Assembly (NCBI RefSeq): GCF_027912835.1
Contig: NZ_CP115768.1
Span: 1,612,001-1,676,000 of the forward strand
Length of the DNA: 64,000 bases
Direction of reading: 5' to 3'
From: Paracoccus sediminicola
Lineage (GTDB): Bacteria > Pseudomonadota > Alphaproteobacteria > Rhodobacterales > Rhodobacteraceae
Position 1 is the first letter of the stretch. Each line of letters begins with the position of its first letter. This document shows, piece after piece, positions 38,787-48,175 of this stretch. The position numbers were made by a program, and so were the translations under genes. The notes beneath the pieces are model-generated. The model was not told the DNA's origin. It made no database searches and was given only the letters and a program-made list of their open reading frames with translations.

Positions 38787-40523
38787 TCAGATGAAGATCA
38801 GATCGTCGTAGAGATCGTTGGGGTTATCGACGCCAAGCAGCTTGATCTTGTCGCCATTGCCCAGATCGATGATCGTATCGCCGTCATCGACTTCGGCACG
38901 AGAGATGACCTGGGATTTGCTCAGCCCGCCATAGCCGAGCGCGCCACGGTCGATGAGCAATTCGTCCAGATCGTCACGGAAATCTGTGATGATTTGCATG
39001 CCGCCCTTGAACACGAATTCATCCGCGCCCGCACCGCCGGTGACACGATCGATACCGGATTCAGAGATGATGCGGTCATTACCGTCACCGCCAAGAACCC
39101 GGTCATCCCCCTTCTGGCCCGCAAGCGTGTCATTCCCGCTATAGCCGCGGAGTTGGTCGTCATGCTTACCGCCGAATAAGCGATCGCTGCCGCCTCCACC
39201 GATCAGAATATCATTATGGTTGCCGCCATATAGCAGGTCATCGCCATTACCGCCGCGCAGCGTATCGTGGCCGCCTCCACCTTCGAGCTTGTCGTCATGC
39301 TTGCCTCCGTCAACGCGGTCCCTGCCTGAGTCGCCTATCAGCACATCGCTGTGGTTGCCGCCATAGAGCTTGTCATTGCCGCTGCCGCCAATGAGCTTGT
39401 CCGAGCCGTTGTTTCCGTGCAGCTCATCGTTGCCTTTTTTGCCTTCCACCCTGTCGCGGCCCGCTTCGCCGCGCAATCTGTCATTACCGGCATCGCCGGA
39501 AAGCTTGTCGTTCCCGGCCCCCCCGCGGAGCCTGTCATTACCATTGCCGCCGCCGATCCGGTCATTTCCGTCGCCGCCCAACAGCAGATCGTTGCCATCG
39601 CGTCCCAGAATGACATCGTCGCCGCCCCGACCCGAGATAAAGTTGCCGGCCCAGTTTCCGGCGAGCTTATCGTCATGATAGGATCCGATGACATTCTCGA
39701 TGAGGGTCTTGCGCTCGATCACGATGCTTCCGGTGACGCCGAAGGCCGTGCTCGCCGCACCGGGTGTCAGATCGATGTCCACACCGTAGGCGTCTCGACT
39801 GAAGTCGAGCTTGTCGCGCCCGCCCCTGTCAATGAGTGTCAGGGTAACGGGATTGCGTCCAAAAACGTTATAGATGATCTGCATGATATAGCCGTAAAAA
39901 CCGGTCGCATTACTGTTCCAGAAATACGTGGTGTCACCGGTATTCGCGTCCGACTTCATGCCAGGATAAAGCTTCTCGACCGCCGCGATGTCGCCGGGCA
40001 TTGGCGTCAGCACATAGGCGAAATCCGCATCGATCGACGTGTTATCATCCTGCGAGAAATAGGACATGACCGACATCTGCCAGCTATCATTGGCGAAGTC
40101 GTTGTCCACACCATAGGTACCGATGCCATTGTAGTTCCCGGTGTGACCAAGACCCAATGCGTGGCCAATCTCGTGCAGCCAGCTTTGGTAGGTATAGCTG
40201 CCGACATGCGATCCGTAGTAATGGGTAAAGTCCGGCCCCACATTCGCGGTCGGCAGACCGTAAGGGCGGGTCCAGCTGGTTTGCGCACCGCTGGCATCGT
40301 CGGTCAGCAGCAGATCCGCATAGCTGGGCGAGGTCTCGATGAATGTAAAACCGACTTCTGACCAGGCTGCGAGCGCGACACGCGCGAGCCACTGGTTTTC
40401 TGGCGTCAGGGACGAGAGATTAACGGTAATCGTTTCACTCAGCTTCGGGGCAGTCTGCCCAAATTCCGCCCAGTACCCTTTGGATATATAGCTTCCGACC
40501 TCATTAACGCTGTAATTCCGCAT
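38787..40523 (-). CDS. Serralysin-type RTX metalloprotease
   Basis: A 578-residue M10B protease. The zinc site is HEIGHALGLGH (His117-His127), and the Met-turn is SVMSYFS (Met153, Tyr155). From about residue 290 to 505 there are some 20 GGxGxDxLx calcium-binding RTX repeats (GGDGNDRIGG, GGAGNDKLSG and relatives), several with Lys/His variants (GGKHDDKLEG). A non-repetitive C-terminal region ends in DDLIFI, fitting an uncleaved type I secretion signal. No Sec signal is present. Type I exporter genes are not in the window. AAGGG lies before the ATG. Confidence 0.93.
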   Translation of the reverse strand: MRNYSVNEVGSYISKGYWAEFGQTAPKLSETITVNLSSLTPENQWLARVALAAWSEVGFTFIETSPSYADLLLTDDASGAQTSWTRPYGLPTANVGPDFTHYYGSHVGSYTYQSWLHEIGHALGLGHTGNYNGIGTYGVDNDFANDSWQMSVMSYFSQDDNTSIDADFAYVLTPMPGDIAAVEKLYPGMKSDANTGDTTYFWNSNATGFYGYIMQIIYNVFGRNPVTLTLIDRGGRDKLDFSRDAYGVDIDLTPGAASTAFGVTGSIVIERKTLIENVIGSYHDDKLAGNWAGNFISGRGGDDVILGRDGNDLLLGGDGNDRIGGGNGNDRLRGGAGNDKLSGDAGNDRLRGEAGRDRVEGKKGNDELHGNNGSDKLIGGSGNDKLYGGNHSDVLIGDSGRDRVDGGKHDDKLEGGGGHDTLRGGNGDDLLYGGNHNDILIGGGGSDRLFGGKHDDQLRGYSGNDTLAGQKGDDRVLGGDGNDRIISESGIDRVTGGAGADEFVFKGGMQIITDFRDDLDELLIDRGALGYGGLSKSQVISRAEVDDGDTIIDLGNGDKIKLLGVDNPNDLYDDLIFI

Positions 40524-40693
40524 CGCCGCACCCTTTACGCATCTCCCACAACCTTTTGTGGCCCATAATCATTCAAAATTCCAGCGTTAACCTTTGAACA
40601 TCAGCAAGATCGTCGAGTGTTTCCTGCGGATTTTACATCAATTTTACCTAACCTGACGCCTCGCGCATCATCCGCCTCGCCATGTGCCAAACG

Positions 40694-40724
40694 AAAAAAG
40701 CGGCGCCTGTGGCACCGCTTTTTC
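40694..40724 (-). terminator. Terminator of acpP, possibly bidirectional
   Basis: AAAAAGCGG at 40695-40703 pairs perfectly with CCGCTTTTT at 40715-40723, and an inner GCC/GGC pair closes the loop. The A- and T-runs sit within the stem, so it can stop transcripts on both strands. Confidence 0.88.
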
Positions 40725-40747
40725 CGAAAATTTAGATCAGGGTCGGT

Positions 40748-40981
40748 TCAGACCGCGCCCTTGATGAAGTTCACGGCGTCGCCGAAGGTCTGGATGGTTT
40801 CGGCGGCGTCATCGGGGATCTCGATCCCGAATTCTTCTTCGAACGCCATGACCAGCTCGACGGTGTCGAGGCTGTCCGCACCCAGATCGTCGATGAACGA
40901 GGCGGAGTCGACCACCTTGTCTTCATCCACACCGAGATGCTCGACGACGATTTTTTTCACGCGATCAGCGATATCGCTCAT
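40748..40981 (-). CDS. acpP: Acyl carrier protein
   Basis: A 77-residue acidic protein. The phosphopantetheine serine is in [21 protein letters not shown] (Ser near 37). It carries growing acyl chains for fatty-acid synthesis and for lipid-A and ornithine-lipid acylation. It ends the fabD-racemase-fabG-acpP group and has its own strong terminator; the 224-base gap before it probably holds a separate promoter, as is usual for this abundant protein. Confidence 0.98.
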   Translation of the reverse strand: MSDIADRVKKIVVEHLGVDEDKVVDSASFIDDLGADSLDTVELVMAFEEEFGIEIPDDAAETIQTFGDAVNFIKGAV

Positions 40982-41205
40982 GTCTGTTCCTCATGTTCGC
41001 GGGCATCTGCCCTGGGGGTTGCGGCCGGGCCGCGATGCCGGGGCGAACCCCTTGGCCTCAAATCGGGATATAGCAGCCGGTCGGGTCCATGCAACCGCTT
41101 TTGCCTGATTTTCCGTGCTGCAAAGGCGCAAAATCTGCCGAAAATGCCATGCTGGCACGATCATGCCGCCCTGCGCGCCGGAACCGATTCGAAGCGCGTG
41201 AAATC

Positions 41206-41943
41206 TCAGATCATCGCCATGCCGCCATTCACATGCAGCGTCGCACCGGTGACATAGTTGGCCTCGGGGCTGGCCAGATAAAGCGCGGCCGAGGCGATGT
41301 CCTCGGGCTTGCCCATCGCCCCCGCGGGGATCTGGCTCAGGATCTTGCCCTTCTGATCGTCATTCAGCTTGTCGGTCATCGCCGTGGCGATGAAGCCCGG
41401 CGCAATGCAGTTCACGGTGATGTTGCGGCTGGCGACCTCATAGGCGAGCGATTTCGACATACCGACCAGGCCCGCCTTGGCGGCGGCATAATTGCCCTGC
41501 CCGGGATTGCCCGTGGTGCCGACCACCGAGGTGATGTTCACGATGCGGCCCCAACGTGCTTTCATCATGCCGCGCAGCACCGCGCGGCACAGCCGGAAGC
41601 TGGAGGTCAGGTTCACATCGATCACCTGCGCCCATTCCTCGTCCGACATGCGCATAAAAATATTGTCGCGGGTGATCCCGGCATTGTTCACCAGAATATC
41701 GACGCTGCCCATCGCCTCGGCGGCCGATTTCGGCAGCGCCTCGACGGCCTCGGCATCACCGAGATTGGCGGTCACGACATGGGCGCGCTCGCCCAGTTTC
41801 CCGGCCAGCTCGTTCAGCGGCGCCTCGCGCGTGCCCGACAGCGCTACGGTCGCGCCTGCGGCGTGCAGCGCCTCGGCGACCGCGCCCCCGATGCCGCCGG
41901 ACGCCCCGGTGATCAGAGCGTTTTTCCCTGTCAGATCAAACAT
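41206..41943 (-). CDS. fabG: 3-oxoacyl-ACP reductase
   Basis: A 245-residue NADPH short-chain reductase of the fatty-acid cycle. The cofactor loop is TGASGGIGGAVA, followed by NNAGITRDN, the Ser in NITSVVG and the YAAAKAG Tyr/Lys pair, then CIAPGFIATAM. NNAGITRDNIFMRM is characteristic of FabG. AGGAG lies 7 bases before ATG 41943, which overlaps the end of the racemase gene by 8 bases. Confidence 0.96.
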   Translation of the reverse strand: MFDLTGKNALITGASGGIGGAVAEALHAAGATVALSGTREAPLNELAGKLGERAHVVTANLGDAEAVEALPKSAAEAMGSVDILVNNAGITRDNIFMRMSDEEWAQVIDVNLTSSFRLCRAVLRGMMKARWGRIVNITSVVGTTGNPGQGNYAAAKAGLVGMSKSLAYEVASRNITVNCIAPGFIATAMTDKLNDDQKGKILSQIPAGAMGKPEDIASAALYLASPEANYVTGATLHVNGGMAMI

Positions 41944-42646
41944 ATGTCTCTCCTGTCTCGAATGAGGCGGCCTCCAGCGCCGCCCGGCAGTGAATTTCGA
42001 CCGTGTCGAAGACCGGTGCCGCGACATTGTCCTGGTTCAGAAGCATGCCGACCTCGGTGCAGCCGAAGATGATGCAGTCGGCACCGGCCTCGATCAGCGC
42101 CGCGGCTTCGGCCTCGAAGCGGGCGCGGCTGTCCTCGCGGATCTCGTTACGAACCAGCTCGTCAAAGATGATGCGGTGAATCTCGGTTCGCGCGGATGCG
42201 CCTGGGATCACCGGGTCCAGACCCGCCGCCTCGAGCCTGTCGCGATAGAAGCGCTGCTCCATCGTATAGGCGGTGGCGATCAGGCCGGGACGTTTCAGCC
42301 CGGCAGCGCCGATCGCATCGGCGGTGGCGTCGGCGATGTGGATCAGCGGCAGGGCAGTCGCCGCGGCGACCTGCCCGGCGACATGATGCATCGTATTGGT
42401 TGCGATCACGATAAGCCCGGCACCCGCCGCCTCGAGCCCGCGCGCGGCATCGGCGAGCAGCTCTCCCGCGGCTTCCCAATCGGCTTCTTTCTGCATCTGC
42501 GCGACAGGCGCGAAATCGACCGAATGCAGCAGGATCCGCGCCGAATGCAGGCCGCCCATACGCTCGGCCACCATCTGGTTCAGCCGCGCGTAGTAATGGG
42601 CCGTCGAGACCCATGACATCCCGCCCAGAATGCCGATGGGCCGCAT
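41936..42646 (-). CDS. Aspartate/glutamate racemase-family protein (YgeA-like)
   Basis: A 236-residue racemase-fold protein. It has IGILGGMSWVSTAHYYARLN at the start, the first catalytic region IVIATNTMHHVAGQV (Thr in place of Cys, as in E. coli YgeA) and the second FGCTEVGMLL (Cys). YgeA-type enzymes racemise amino acids with a Thr/Cys pair; the substrate here is unknown. It is wedged between fabD and fabG: ATG 42646 overlaps the fabD stop (TGATG) and its 3' end overlaps fabG. It is therefore co-expressed with fatty-acid genes although its function is not obviously related. Confidence 0.86.
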   Translation of the reverse strand: MRPIGILGGMSWVSTAHYYARLNQMVAERMGGLHSARILLHSVDFAPVAQMQKEADWEAAGELLADAARGLEAAGAGLIVIATNTMHHVAGQVAAATALPLIHIADATADAIGAAGLKRPGLIATAYTMEQRFYRDRLEAAGLDPVIPGASARTEIHRIIFDELVRNEIREDSRARFEAEAAALIEAGADCIIFGCTEVGMLLNQDNVAAPVFDTVEIHCRAALEAASFETGETYV

Positions 42647-43575
42647 CACGCGCCCTTGATCGCCGTTACATCCGCCGGAGCGCCGATGGCGCGGGTCTCG
42701 GCGCCCTTGGCGATGCGTTTGATCATGCCGGACAGTGCCTTGCCGGCCCCGATTTCCCAGAATTCGGTGACGCCCGCTTCGGCCAGAAACTGGATCGATT
42801 CGCGCCAGCGGACCGAACCCGTGACCTGCTCGACCAGAAGGCGGCGGATCGCACCGGGCTCGATCACCGGCTCGGCGCGGACATTGGCGATGACCGGCAC
42901 GGCGGGCGGCTGGATCTCGATCCCGGCAAGCGCATCGGACATGGCGGCGGCGGCGGGCTGCATCAGCACGCAGTGGAACGGGGCCGAGACAGGCAGCATC
43001 AGCGCGCGCTTGGCGCCACGTTCCTTGGCCATATCCGCCGCGCGCTGCACGGCGTCCTTGTGGCCCGAGATCACCACCTGCGCCGGATCGTTATCGTTGG
43101 CGGCCTGGCAGACTTCGTCCCCGGCGGCCTCGCGCGCGATTTCTTCGACGCTGGCAAAATCCAGCCCGAGGATCGCCGCCATCGCACCCACCCCGACCGG
43201 CACCGCGTCCTGCATCGCCTGCCCGCGCAGCCGCAGAAGCCGTGCCGTATCCGCAAGGCTGAGGGCACCGGCGGCACAGAGCGCGGAATATTCGCCCAGC
43301 GAATGCCCCGCAACGTAATCCGCCTGAGCGATGTTGATCCCCTCGCTTTCAAGCGCCCGGAACGCGGCCATCGAGGTGGCCATCAGCGCGGGCTGCGCGT
43401 TGCGGGTGAGGGTCAGATCATCGGCATCGCCTTCCCAGATCAGCGCCGAGAGCTTTTCGCCGAGCGCTTCGTCCACCTCACGGAAGACATCCATCGCGGC
43501 AGGATAGGCTTCGGCCAGTTCCCGGCCCATGCCGACGGCCTGAGCGCCCTGACCCGGAAAAACGAATGCACGCAT
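42646..43575 (-). CDS. fabD: Malonyl-CoA:ACP transacylase
   Basis: A 309-residue FabD transferring malonyl groups from CoA to ACP. The start MRAFVFPGQGAQAVGMG is diagnostic, the nucleophile is in AGHSLGEYSAL, the catalytic His region is SAPFHCVLMQPA, and QVTGSVRW closes the active site. First gene of the fabD-racemase-fabG-acpP group; it is separated from ndk by a GC-rich hairpin. Confidence 0.97.
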   Translation of the reverse strand: MRAFVFPGQGAQAVGMGRELAEAYPAAMDVFREVDEALGEKLSALIWEGDADDLTLTRNAQPALMATSMAAFRALESEGINIAQADYVAGHSLGEYSALCAAGALSLADTARLLRLRGQAMQDAVPVGVGAMAAILGLDFASVEEIAREAAGDEVCQAANDNDPAQVVISGHKDAVQRAADMAKERGAKRALMLPVSAPFHCVLMQPAAAAMSDALAGIEIQPPAVPVIANVRAEPVIEPGAIRRLLVEQVTGSVRWRESIQFLAEAGVTEFWEIGAGKALSGMIKRIAKGAETRAIGAPADVTAIKGA

Positions 43576-43637
43576 GATCTTGCCCCCTCATTCGGTGTTT
43601 CCCTGTCCTAGCGCGGCCCGTGCGGCGCGGCAATGTG

Positions 43638-43667
43638 AAAGGGCGCGGCCCGAACCGGACCGCGCCC
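43638..43667 (-). terminator. Probable terminator of ndk
   Basis: GGGCGCGG at 43641-43648 pairs with CCGCGCCC at 43660-43667 (8 bp, 11-base loop with partial inner pairing). On the minus strand only TTT follows, so strength is uncertain. Confidence 0.55.
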
Positions 43668-43691
43668 CCGCACAAGACCTGCGATGCAGGA

Positions 43692-44114
43692 TCAGCCGAC
43701 CAGTTCGAGGCCCGAGAAGAAGAAGGCGATTTCGCGCGCCGCCGATTCCGGGCTGTCGGAGCCGTGGACCGAGTTTTCGCCCTTCGAAATGGCGAATTCC
43801 TTGCGGATCGTGCCTTCGGCGGCTTCGGCAGGATCGGTGGCGCCCATCACTTCGCGGTTCTTGGCGATGGCGTTGTCACCGGCCAGCACCTGCACGACAA
43901 CGGGCTCGGAGGACATGAACTCGCACAGCTCGGCATAGAAGGGGCGCTCGCTGTGTTCGGCATAGAAGGCACCGGCCTGCGAGGGCGAAAGATGGATACG
44001 TTTGGAGGCGACGACGCGCAGGCCGGCATCCTCGAATTTCGAGATGATCTTGCCGGTCAGATTGCGCTTGGTCGCGTCGGGTTTGATGATCGAGAGCGTC
44101 AGCTCGGTAGCCAT
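43692..44114 (-). CDS. ndk: Nucleoside diphosphate kinase
   Basis: A 140-residue kinase that equilibrates NTP and dNTP pools. It has [15 protein letters not shown], the helix-loop [18 protein letters not shown] and the catalytic His in the C-terminal [18 protein letters not shown] 44114 is preceded by GGAG at 7-8 bases; a longer frame without an SD was rejected. Confidence 0.97.
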   Translation of the reverse strand: MATELTLSIIKPDATKRNLTGKIISKFEDAGLRVVASKRIHLSPSQAGAFYAEHSERPFYAELCEFMSSEPVVVQVLAGDNAIAKNREVMGATDPAEAAEGTIRKEFAISKGENSVHGSDSPESAAREIAFFFSGLELVG

Positions 44115-44285
44115 GGGGATACTCCGTAAGGTTTGGCGCGAAACAGCATCGCGCGGAAAATCTGGGCGGCTCGTATCACGCAGCTTGTGGGTTGAAAACC
44201 CGTGACAGCAGCGCCCGCACGGCCCGGCAGCGGCTGCACCAACAGCTTTCAGGGGCGCACACAGCCCATGCACAGCCGCCACGCC

Positions 44286-45059
44286 TCAGGCGTTGGGATG
44301 CGCGGCATCCTCGAGCAGCGCGGCATGGCCGTGATCCTGCATATAGCGGCGCATCTCGGCGAAGTTCTCGAAGCTGTCGTCGAGCGGGATCGTGTTCTGG
44401 CGGAAATAGCTGGAGCTCAGCGCCGCGGCATCCCCTTCGGAGCTGATATAGTCGAGCAGCCGGGCCAGCACGGCGGGATCGTTCAGCTCGCGGTAATCGA
44501 CCGATGTCACCCGCTTGGGCCGGCGTTCCTGCATCTGTCGGAAGCTGTCGCGGAAGAACCTGTCCTGCGCCAGCATCGCCTCGAACTGGGCCGGGTCGAA
44601 GCGGATCACCGCATTGTCCTGGGGCCGGGTATCGCCGCTGCGCTTGGTGAAGCTGCCGGTTTCGCGCGCCCGATGCAGCGAGAGATATTTGCGCAGCGGG
44701 TTGCGCATCAGAAATATCTTCTGCCAGCGCCGCGAGCGCAGCGTCGAGGCACCGATTCCGGTGTCGCGCAACCGGCTGGGAAATTCCTTGAAGCCGAAAA
44801 CCGGCGTGTCGCAAAGGGCGAGCAGCCTGCCGAGATAGGCCTCGACATCGGCGTCACGTTTCGCGGGTTCGGATGGCGCAATGCCCATCGCCGCGCCGAG
44901 ATCGGCCGGCAGTTCGACCCGGTCCGGCTTGTAGATCTCGCCGAGGCAGGTCACATCCGGCGCGCTGCCGAGAAGCGATGCCAGATGGTAAGAGCCGCTG
45001 CGAGGCTGGGTGACGATCAGGAACCGGCAGCGATGGCCGGTCTTGCCGAGTTCGGTCAT
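44286..45059 (-). CDS. Sulfotransferase-like protein
   Basis: A 257-residue protein with the PAPS-binding loop FLIVTQPRSGSYHLASLLGS near the N-terminus and the 3'-phosphate segment KIFLMRNPLRKYLSLHRARE. This is the layout of Stf0/heparan-type bacterial sulfotransferases. The acceptor is unknown. The open frame runs far upstream on the complement of the ABC-F gene; ATG 45059 is the first start that fits the fold, though it lacks a clear SD. It is divergent from the ABC-F gene across 90 bases. Confidence 0.82.
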   Translation of the reverse strand: MTELGKTGHRCRFLIVTQPRSGSYHLASLLGSAPDVTCLGEIYKPDRVELPADLGAAMGIAPSEPAKRDADVEAYLGRLLALCDTPVFGFKEFPSRLRDTGIGASTLRSRRWQKIFLMRNPLRKYLSLHRARETGSFTKRSGDTRPQDNAVIRFDPAQFEAMLAQDRFFRDSFRQMQERRPKRVTSVDYRELNDPAVLARLLDYISSEGDAAALSSSYFRQNTIPLDDSFENFAEMRRYMQDHGHAALLEDAAHPNA

Positions 45060-45149
45060 GTGGCGCGTCGGGATCCGATGGGTCAGATCCTTCCTGATAG
45101 GTGCCAATTCCCATTGACGCAACTGGCTTGCTGGGTCATGGCGTGCGCC

Positions 45150-46997
45150 ATGCTTCGCATCGACGATATTTCCTATTCCATCGCCGGCCGTCCGCTTTTC
45201 GAGTCGGCGAGCGCGGTCGTGCCTGCCGGCCACAAGGTCGGGCTGGTCGGGCCAAATGGCGCGGGCAAAACGACGCTGTTCCGACTGATTCGGGGCGAGT
45301 TGTCGCTGGATGGCGGCGCGATCTCCCTGCCCTCGCGATCCCGGATCGGCGGCGTCGCGCAGGAGGCTCCGGCGACGCAGCGCAGCGTTCTCGACACGGT
45401 TCTGGACGCCGACACCGAGCGCGCCCGGCTGATGACGGAGGCCGAGGCGGCGGTCGACGCGACGCGCATTGCCGAGATCCAGACACGGCTGGTGGATATC
45501 GACGCCTGGTCCGCCGAAGCGCGCGCCTCGACCATCCTCAAGGGGCTCGGGTTCAGCGATGCCGACCAGCAACGGCCGAGCGCGGATTTCTCGGGCGGGT
45601 GGCGGATGCGGATCGCGCTGGCGGGGGTGCTGTTTTCGCAGCCCGACCTTCTGTTGCTGGACGAGCCGACCAACTATCTGGACCTCGAAGGCGCGTTGTG
45701 GCTGGAAAACTATCTGGCGCGCTATCCGCATACGGTGATCGTCATCAGCCATGATCGCGGGCTGCTGAACCGGGCGGTGGGGCATATCCTGCATGTCGAG
45801 GACCGCAAGCTGGCCCTGTATACCGGCGGCTACGACCAATTCGCCAAGCTGCGCGCCGAGCGCCGCGCGCTTCAGGCGGCCGAGGCGAAGAAGCAGGATG
45901 CCCGCCGCGCGCATCTGCAAAGCTTCGTGGACCGGTTCAGGGCCAAGGCGACCAAGGCCAAGCAGGCGCAGGCCCGGATCAAGATGATCGCGAAAATGGA
46001 GCCGATTACCGCCCCCGAAGAGGCGAAGTTCCATCGTTTCAGCTTTCCCGCGCCCGAGCAGCTGTCTCCGCCGATCATCGCGATGGAGGGGGTCAGCACC
46101 GGCTATGGCGAGCGCGAGGTGCTGCGGCGGCTGAATCTAAGGCTGGATCAGGACGACCGGATCGCGCTGTTGGGGCGGAACGGCCAGGGCAAATCGACGC
46201 TGTCGAAGCTGCTGGCCGAACGGCTGGCGCCGATGGCCGGCAAGATCACCCGGTCGAACAAGCTGCGGATAGGCTATTTCGCCCAGCATCAGGTCGATGA
46301 GTTGGTACTGGACGAAACGCCGCTCGATCATGTCCGCCGCCTGCGCCCGGATGAGGCACCCTCGAAGCTGCGTGCGCGGCTGGCGGGTTTCGGGCTGATG
46401 GAGGCGCAGGCCGCGACCCGCGTAGGGCAACTGTCGGGCGGTCAGAAGGCGCGGCTGTCGCTGCTGATCGCCACAATCGACGCGCCGCATCTGCTGGTGC
46501 TGGACGAGCCGACCAACCATCTCGACATCGAATCCCGTGAGGCGTTGACCGAGGCGCTGAACGATTACAGCGGCGCGGTGGTGCTGGTGAGCCACGACAT
46601 GCATCTTCTGTCGCTGGTCGCGGACCGGCTGTGGCTGGTCGATCAGGGCATGGTCTCGCCGTGGCAGGGCGATCTGGACGATTACCGGGCCATGTTGCTG
46701 CAAACGACGGAGGACAGGCCTGAAAAATCTCTGCCTGCGCCGAAAGCGAAACGGCCGGGCCGCGACGAGATCCTCGACCTGCGGGCCGAGGCGCGCAAGG
46801 CCGAAGCGCGGGTCGAGAAGCTGACCGAGATGCTGGACAAGATCGGCGAGAAAATGGCCGATCCGGGCATTTACGACGACGCAGCCGAGGTCGAGAAATG
46901 GGGCCGCAAACATGCCGAGGCCTCCGAGGCGATGATCCGCGCCGAGGCGCTCTGGATGGCCGCCATGGAGCGGCTGGAGCGTGCCGAAACCGGCTGA
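45150..46997 (+). CDS. ABC-F family ATPase
   Basis: A 615-residue cytosolic protein with two ABC domains and no membrane part. First domain: GPNGAGKTT, signature FSGGWRMRIALA, LLLDEPTNYLD. Second domain: GRNGQGKST, LSGGQKARLSLL, LVLDEPTNHLD. The linker (about residues 235-310) is Lys/Arg/Gln-rich, as in ABC-F proteins that act on ribosomal E-site tRNA. A C-terminal coiled coil (about 545-610, RAEARKAEARVEKLTEML) resembles the Uup/YheS branch. ATG 45150 gives the family start MLRIDDISYS; ATG 45138 is the alternative. Confidence 0.92.
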   Translation: MLRIDDISYSIAGRPLFESASAVVPAGHKVGLVGPNGAGKTTLFRLIRGELSLDGGAISLPSRSRIGGVAQEAPATQRSVLDTVLDADTERARLMTEAEAAVDATRIAEIQTRLVDIDAWSAEARASTILKGLGFSDADQQRPSADFSGGWRMRIALAGVLFSQPDLLLLDEPTNYLDLEGALWLENYLARYPHTVIVISHDRGLLNRAVGHILHVEDRKLALYTGGYDQFAKLRAERRALQAAEAKKQDARRAHLQSFVDRFRAKATKAKQAQARIKMIAKMEPITAPEEAKFHRFSFPAPEQLSPPIIAMEGVSTGYGEREVLRRLNLRLDQDDRIALLGRNGQGKSTLSKLLAERLAPMAGKITRSNKLRIGYFAQHQVDELVLDETPLDHVRRLRPDEAPSKLRARLAGFGLMEAQAATRVGQLSGGQKARLSLLIATIDAPHLLVLDEPTNHLDIESREALTEALNDYSGAVVLVSHDMHLLSLVADRLWLVDQGMVSPWQGDLDDYRAMLLQTTEDRPEKSLPAPKAKRPGRDEILDLRAEARKAEARVEKLTEMLDKIGEKMADPGIYDDAAEVEKWGRKHAEASEAMIRAEALWMAAMERLERAETG

Positions 46998-47158
46998 TTT
47001 CCGCCGTCCGGGCGGCTGCGTCGGCGCCGGGCTGTGTCGTCGCGGTCACGGCGGGGCGACGGTGCCAGCGACTGACATCTGATGGCTTGATTTCCGTCAC
47101 CGCGCTTGGCACATCGGAGGGACACGCTGCAAAGCGCCCCTCTGGCCGGGACCGACCC

Positions 47159-47902
47159 ATGAAAATCATTCTTCCGCTGCTCGCCACCCTCACAGCCTCG
47201 CCGGTTCTGGCGCAGGAGGTGGTCATCAATCCGGCGCAGTCGGTGTCGATGGATGTGGGGATCGGGGCAGAATATCGCCCGACCTATCCCGGCTCGGACG
47301 ATCACGAGGCCGCGCCGTGGCTGATCTTCCGCAATCTGCGGCTGAACGGAAACAGCTCGGACGACCGGCAGGGATTCTCGATCACGCCGAGCTTCGACTA
47401 TCTGGGCGAGCGTGACAGCGATGACGACGAAAGGCTGGACGGGCTGGACAAGATCGACCGCGCCTATGAGCTGGGGCTGCAGGCGACCTATCGCAATGGC
47501 CCGACCCGCGCCTATGTCAGCGCCCGAAAGGGGTTCGGCGGCCATAAGGGCGTCGCGGGCGAGTTCGGCGCAGAATACCGCATCGACGCTTCGGACCGGC
47601 TGACCATGTGGGCCGGGCTGGAGGCGGGCTACGGCGACGACAGCTATAACGAGACCTATTTCGGTGTCACCGAGGACGAGGCCGGGCGCACCGATTACAG
47701 CGTCTATACGCCGGGCGGCGGCATCAATTCGGCCGCGGCCAAGCTGGAAGCGCGCTATGACCTCAGCCCCGCAACCGCACTTCTGGGCGAGGTCAAGTAT
47801 TCCCGCATCATCGGCGACGCCGCCGACAGCCCGATCGTGCTGGACGAAAGCCAGCCCTCGGTCCGGCTGGGCATCGTGCGGACGCTGAATTTCGGGTTCT
47901 GA
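47159..47902 (+). CDS. MipA/OmpV-family outer-membrane protein
   Basis: A 247-residue protein with a signal peptide (MKIILPLLATLTASPVLA, cut before QE). The mature part has alternating hydrophobic beta strands ending in LGIVRTLNFGF with a C-terminal Phe, as expected of a barrel. The GIGAEYRPTYPGSDDHEAAP start is the MipA/OmpV signature. MipA scaffolds murein enzymes in E. coli, while other members are porin-like. The longer frame lacks an SD and is rejected. A small hairpin with a T-run follows the stop. Confidence 0.85.
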   Translation: MKIILPLLATLTASPVLAQEVVINPAQSVSMDVGIGAEYRPTYPGSDDHEAAPWLIFRNLRLNGNSSDDRQGFSITPSFDYLGERDSDDDERLDGLDKIDRAYELGLQATYRNGPTRAYVSARKGFGGHKGVAGEFGAEYRIDASDRLTMWAGLEAGYGDDSYNETYFGVTEDEAGRTDYSVYTPGGGINSAAAKLEARYDLSPATALLGEVKYSRIIGDAADSPIVLDESQPSVRLGIVRTLNFGF

Positions 47903-47939
47903 TCCCGCGCCAGACCGGCCGTTCAGACTGAAACGCAAG

Positions 47940-47961
47940 GGCGGCTTCCGCCGCTATTTTT
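47940..47961 (+). terminator. Probable terminator of the mipA-like gene
   Basis: GGCGG/CCGCC stem (47940-47944, 47948-47952) with a 3-base loop followed by GCTATTTTT. The stem is short but the T-run is clear. Confidence 0.6.
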
Positions 47962-48175
47962 CGTGTCCGATGGCGCCTTCCGCCCTGGCGGGCAGCAGCG
48001 GCCCCATTCAGCCCCCGAGGCGGATTCAACGCTTTGCCGAAAGCCGCATGGTGCATTCGCTCACGGCGCCCGTCTTGGGGGCGGTCGCTTTGTGGTTGTT
48101 TCCGCCTGTTTTTCGGTTGCGCCACTCTTTAAACTTTTTTAAACCCTGCTCAACAAGATTTTTGGCGGGATTTTC

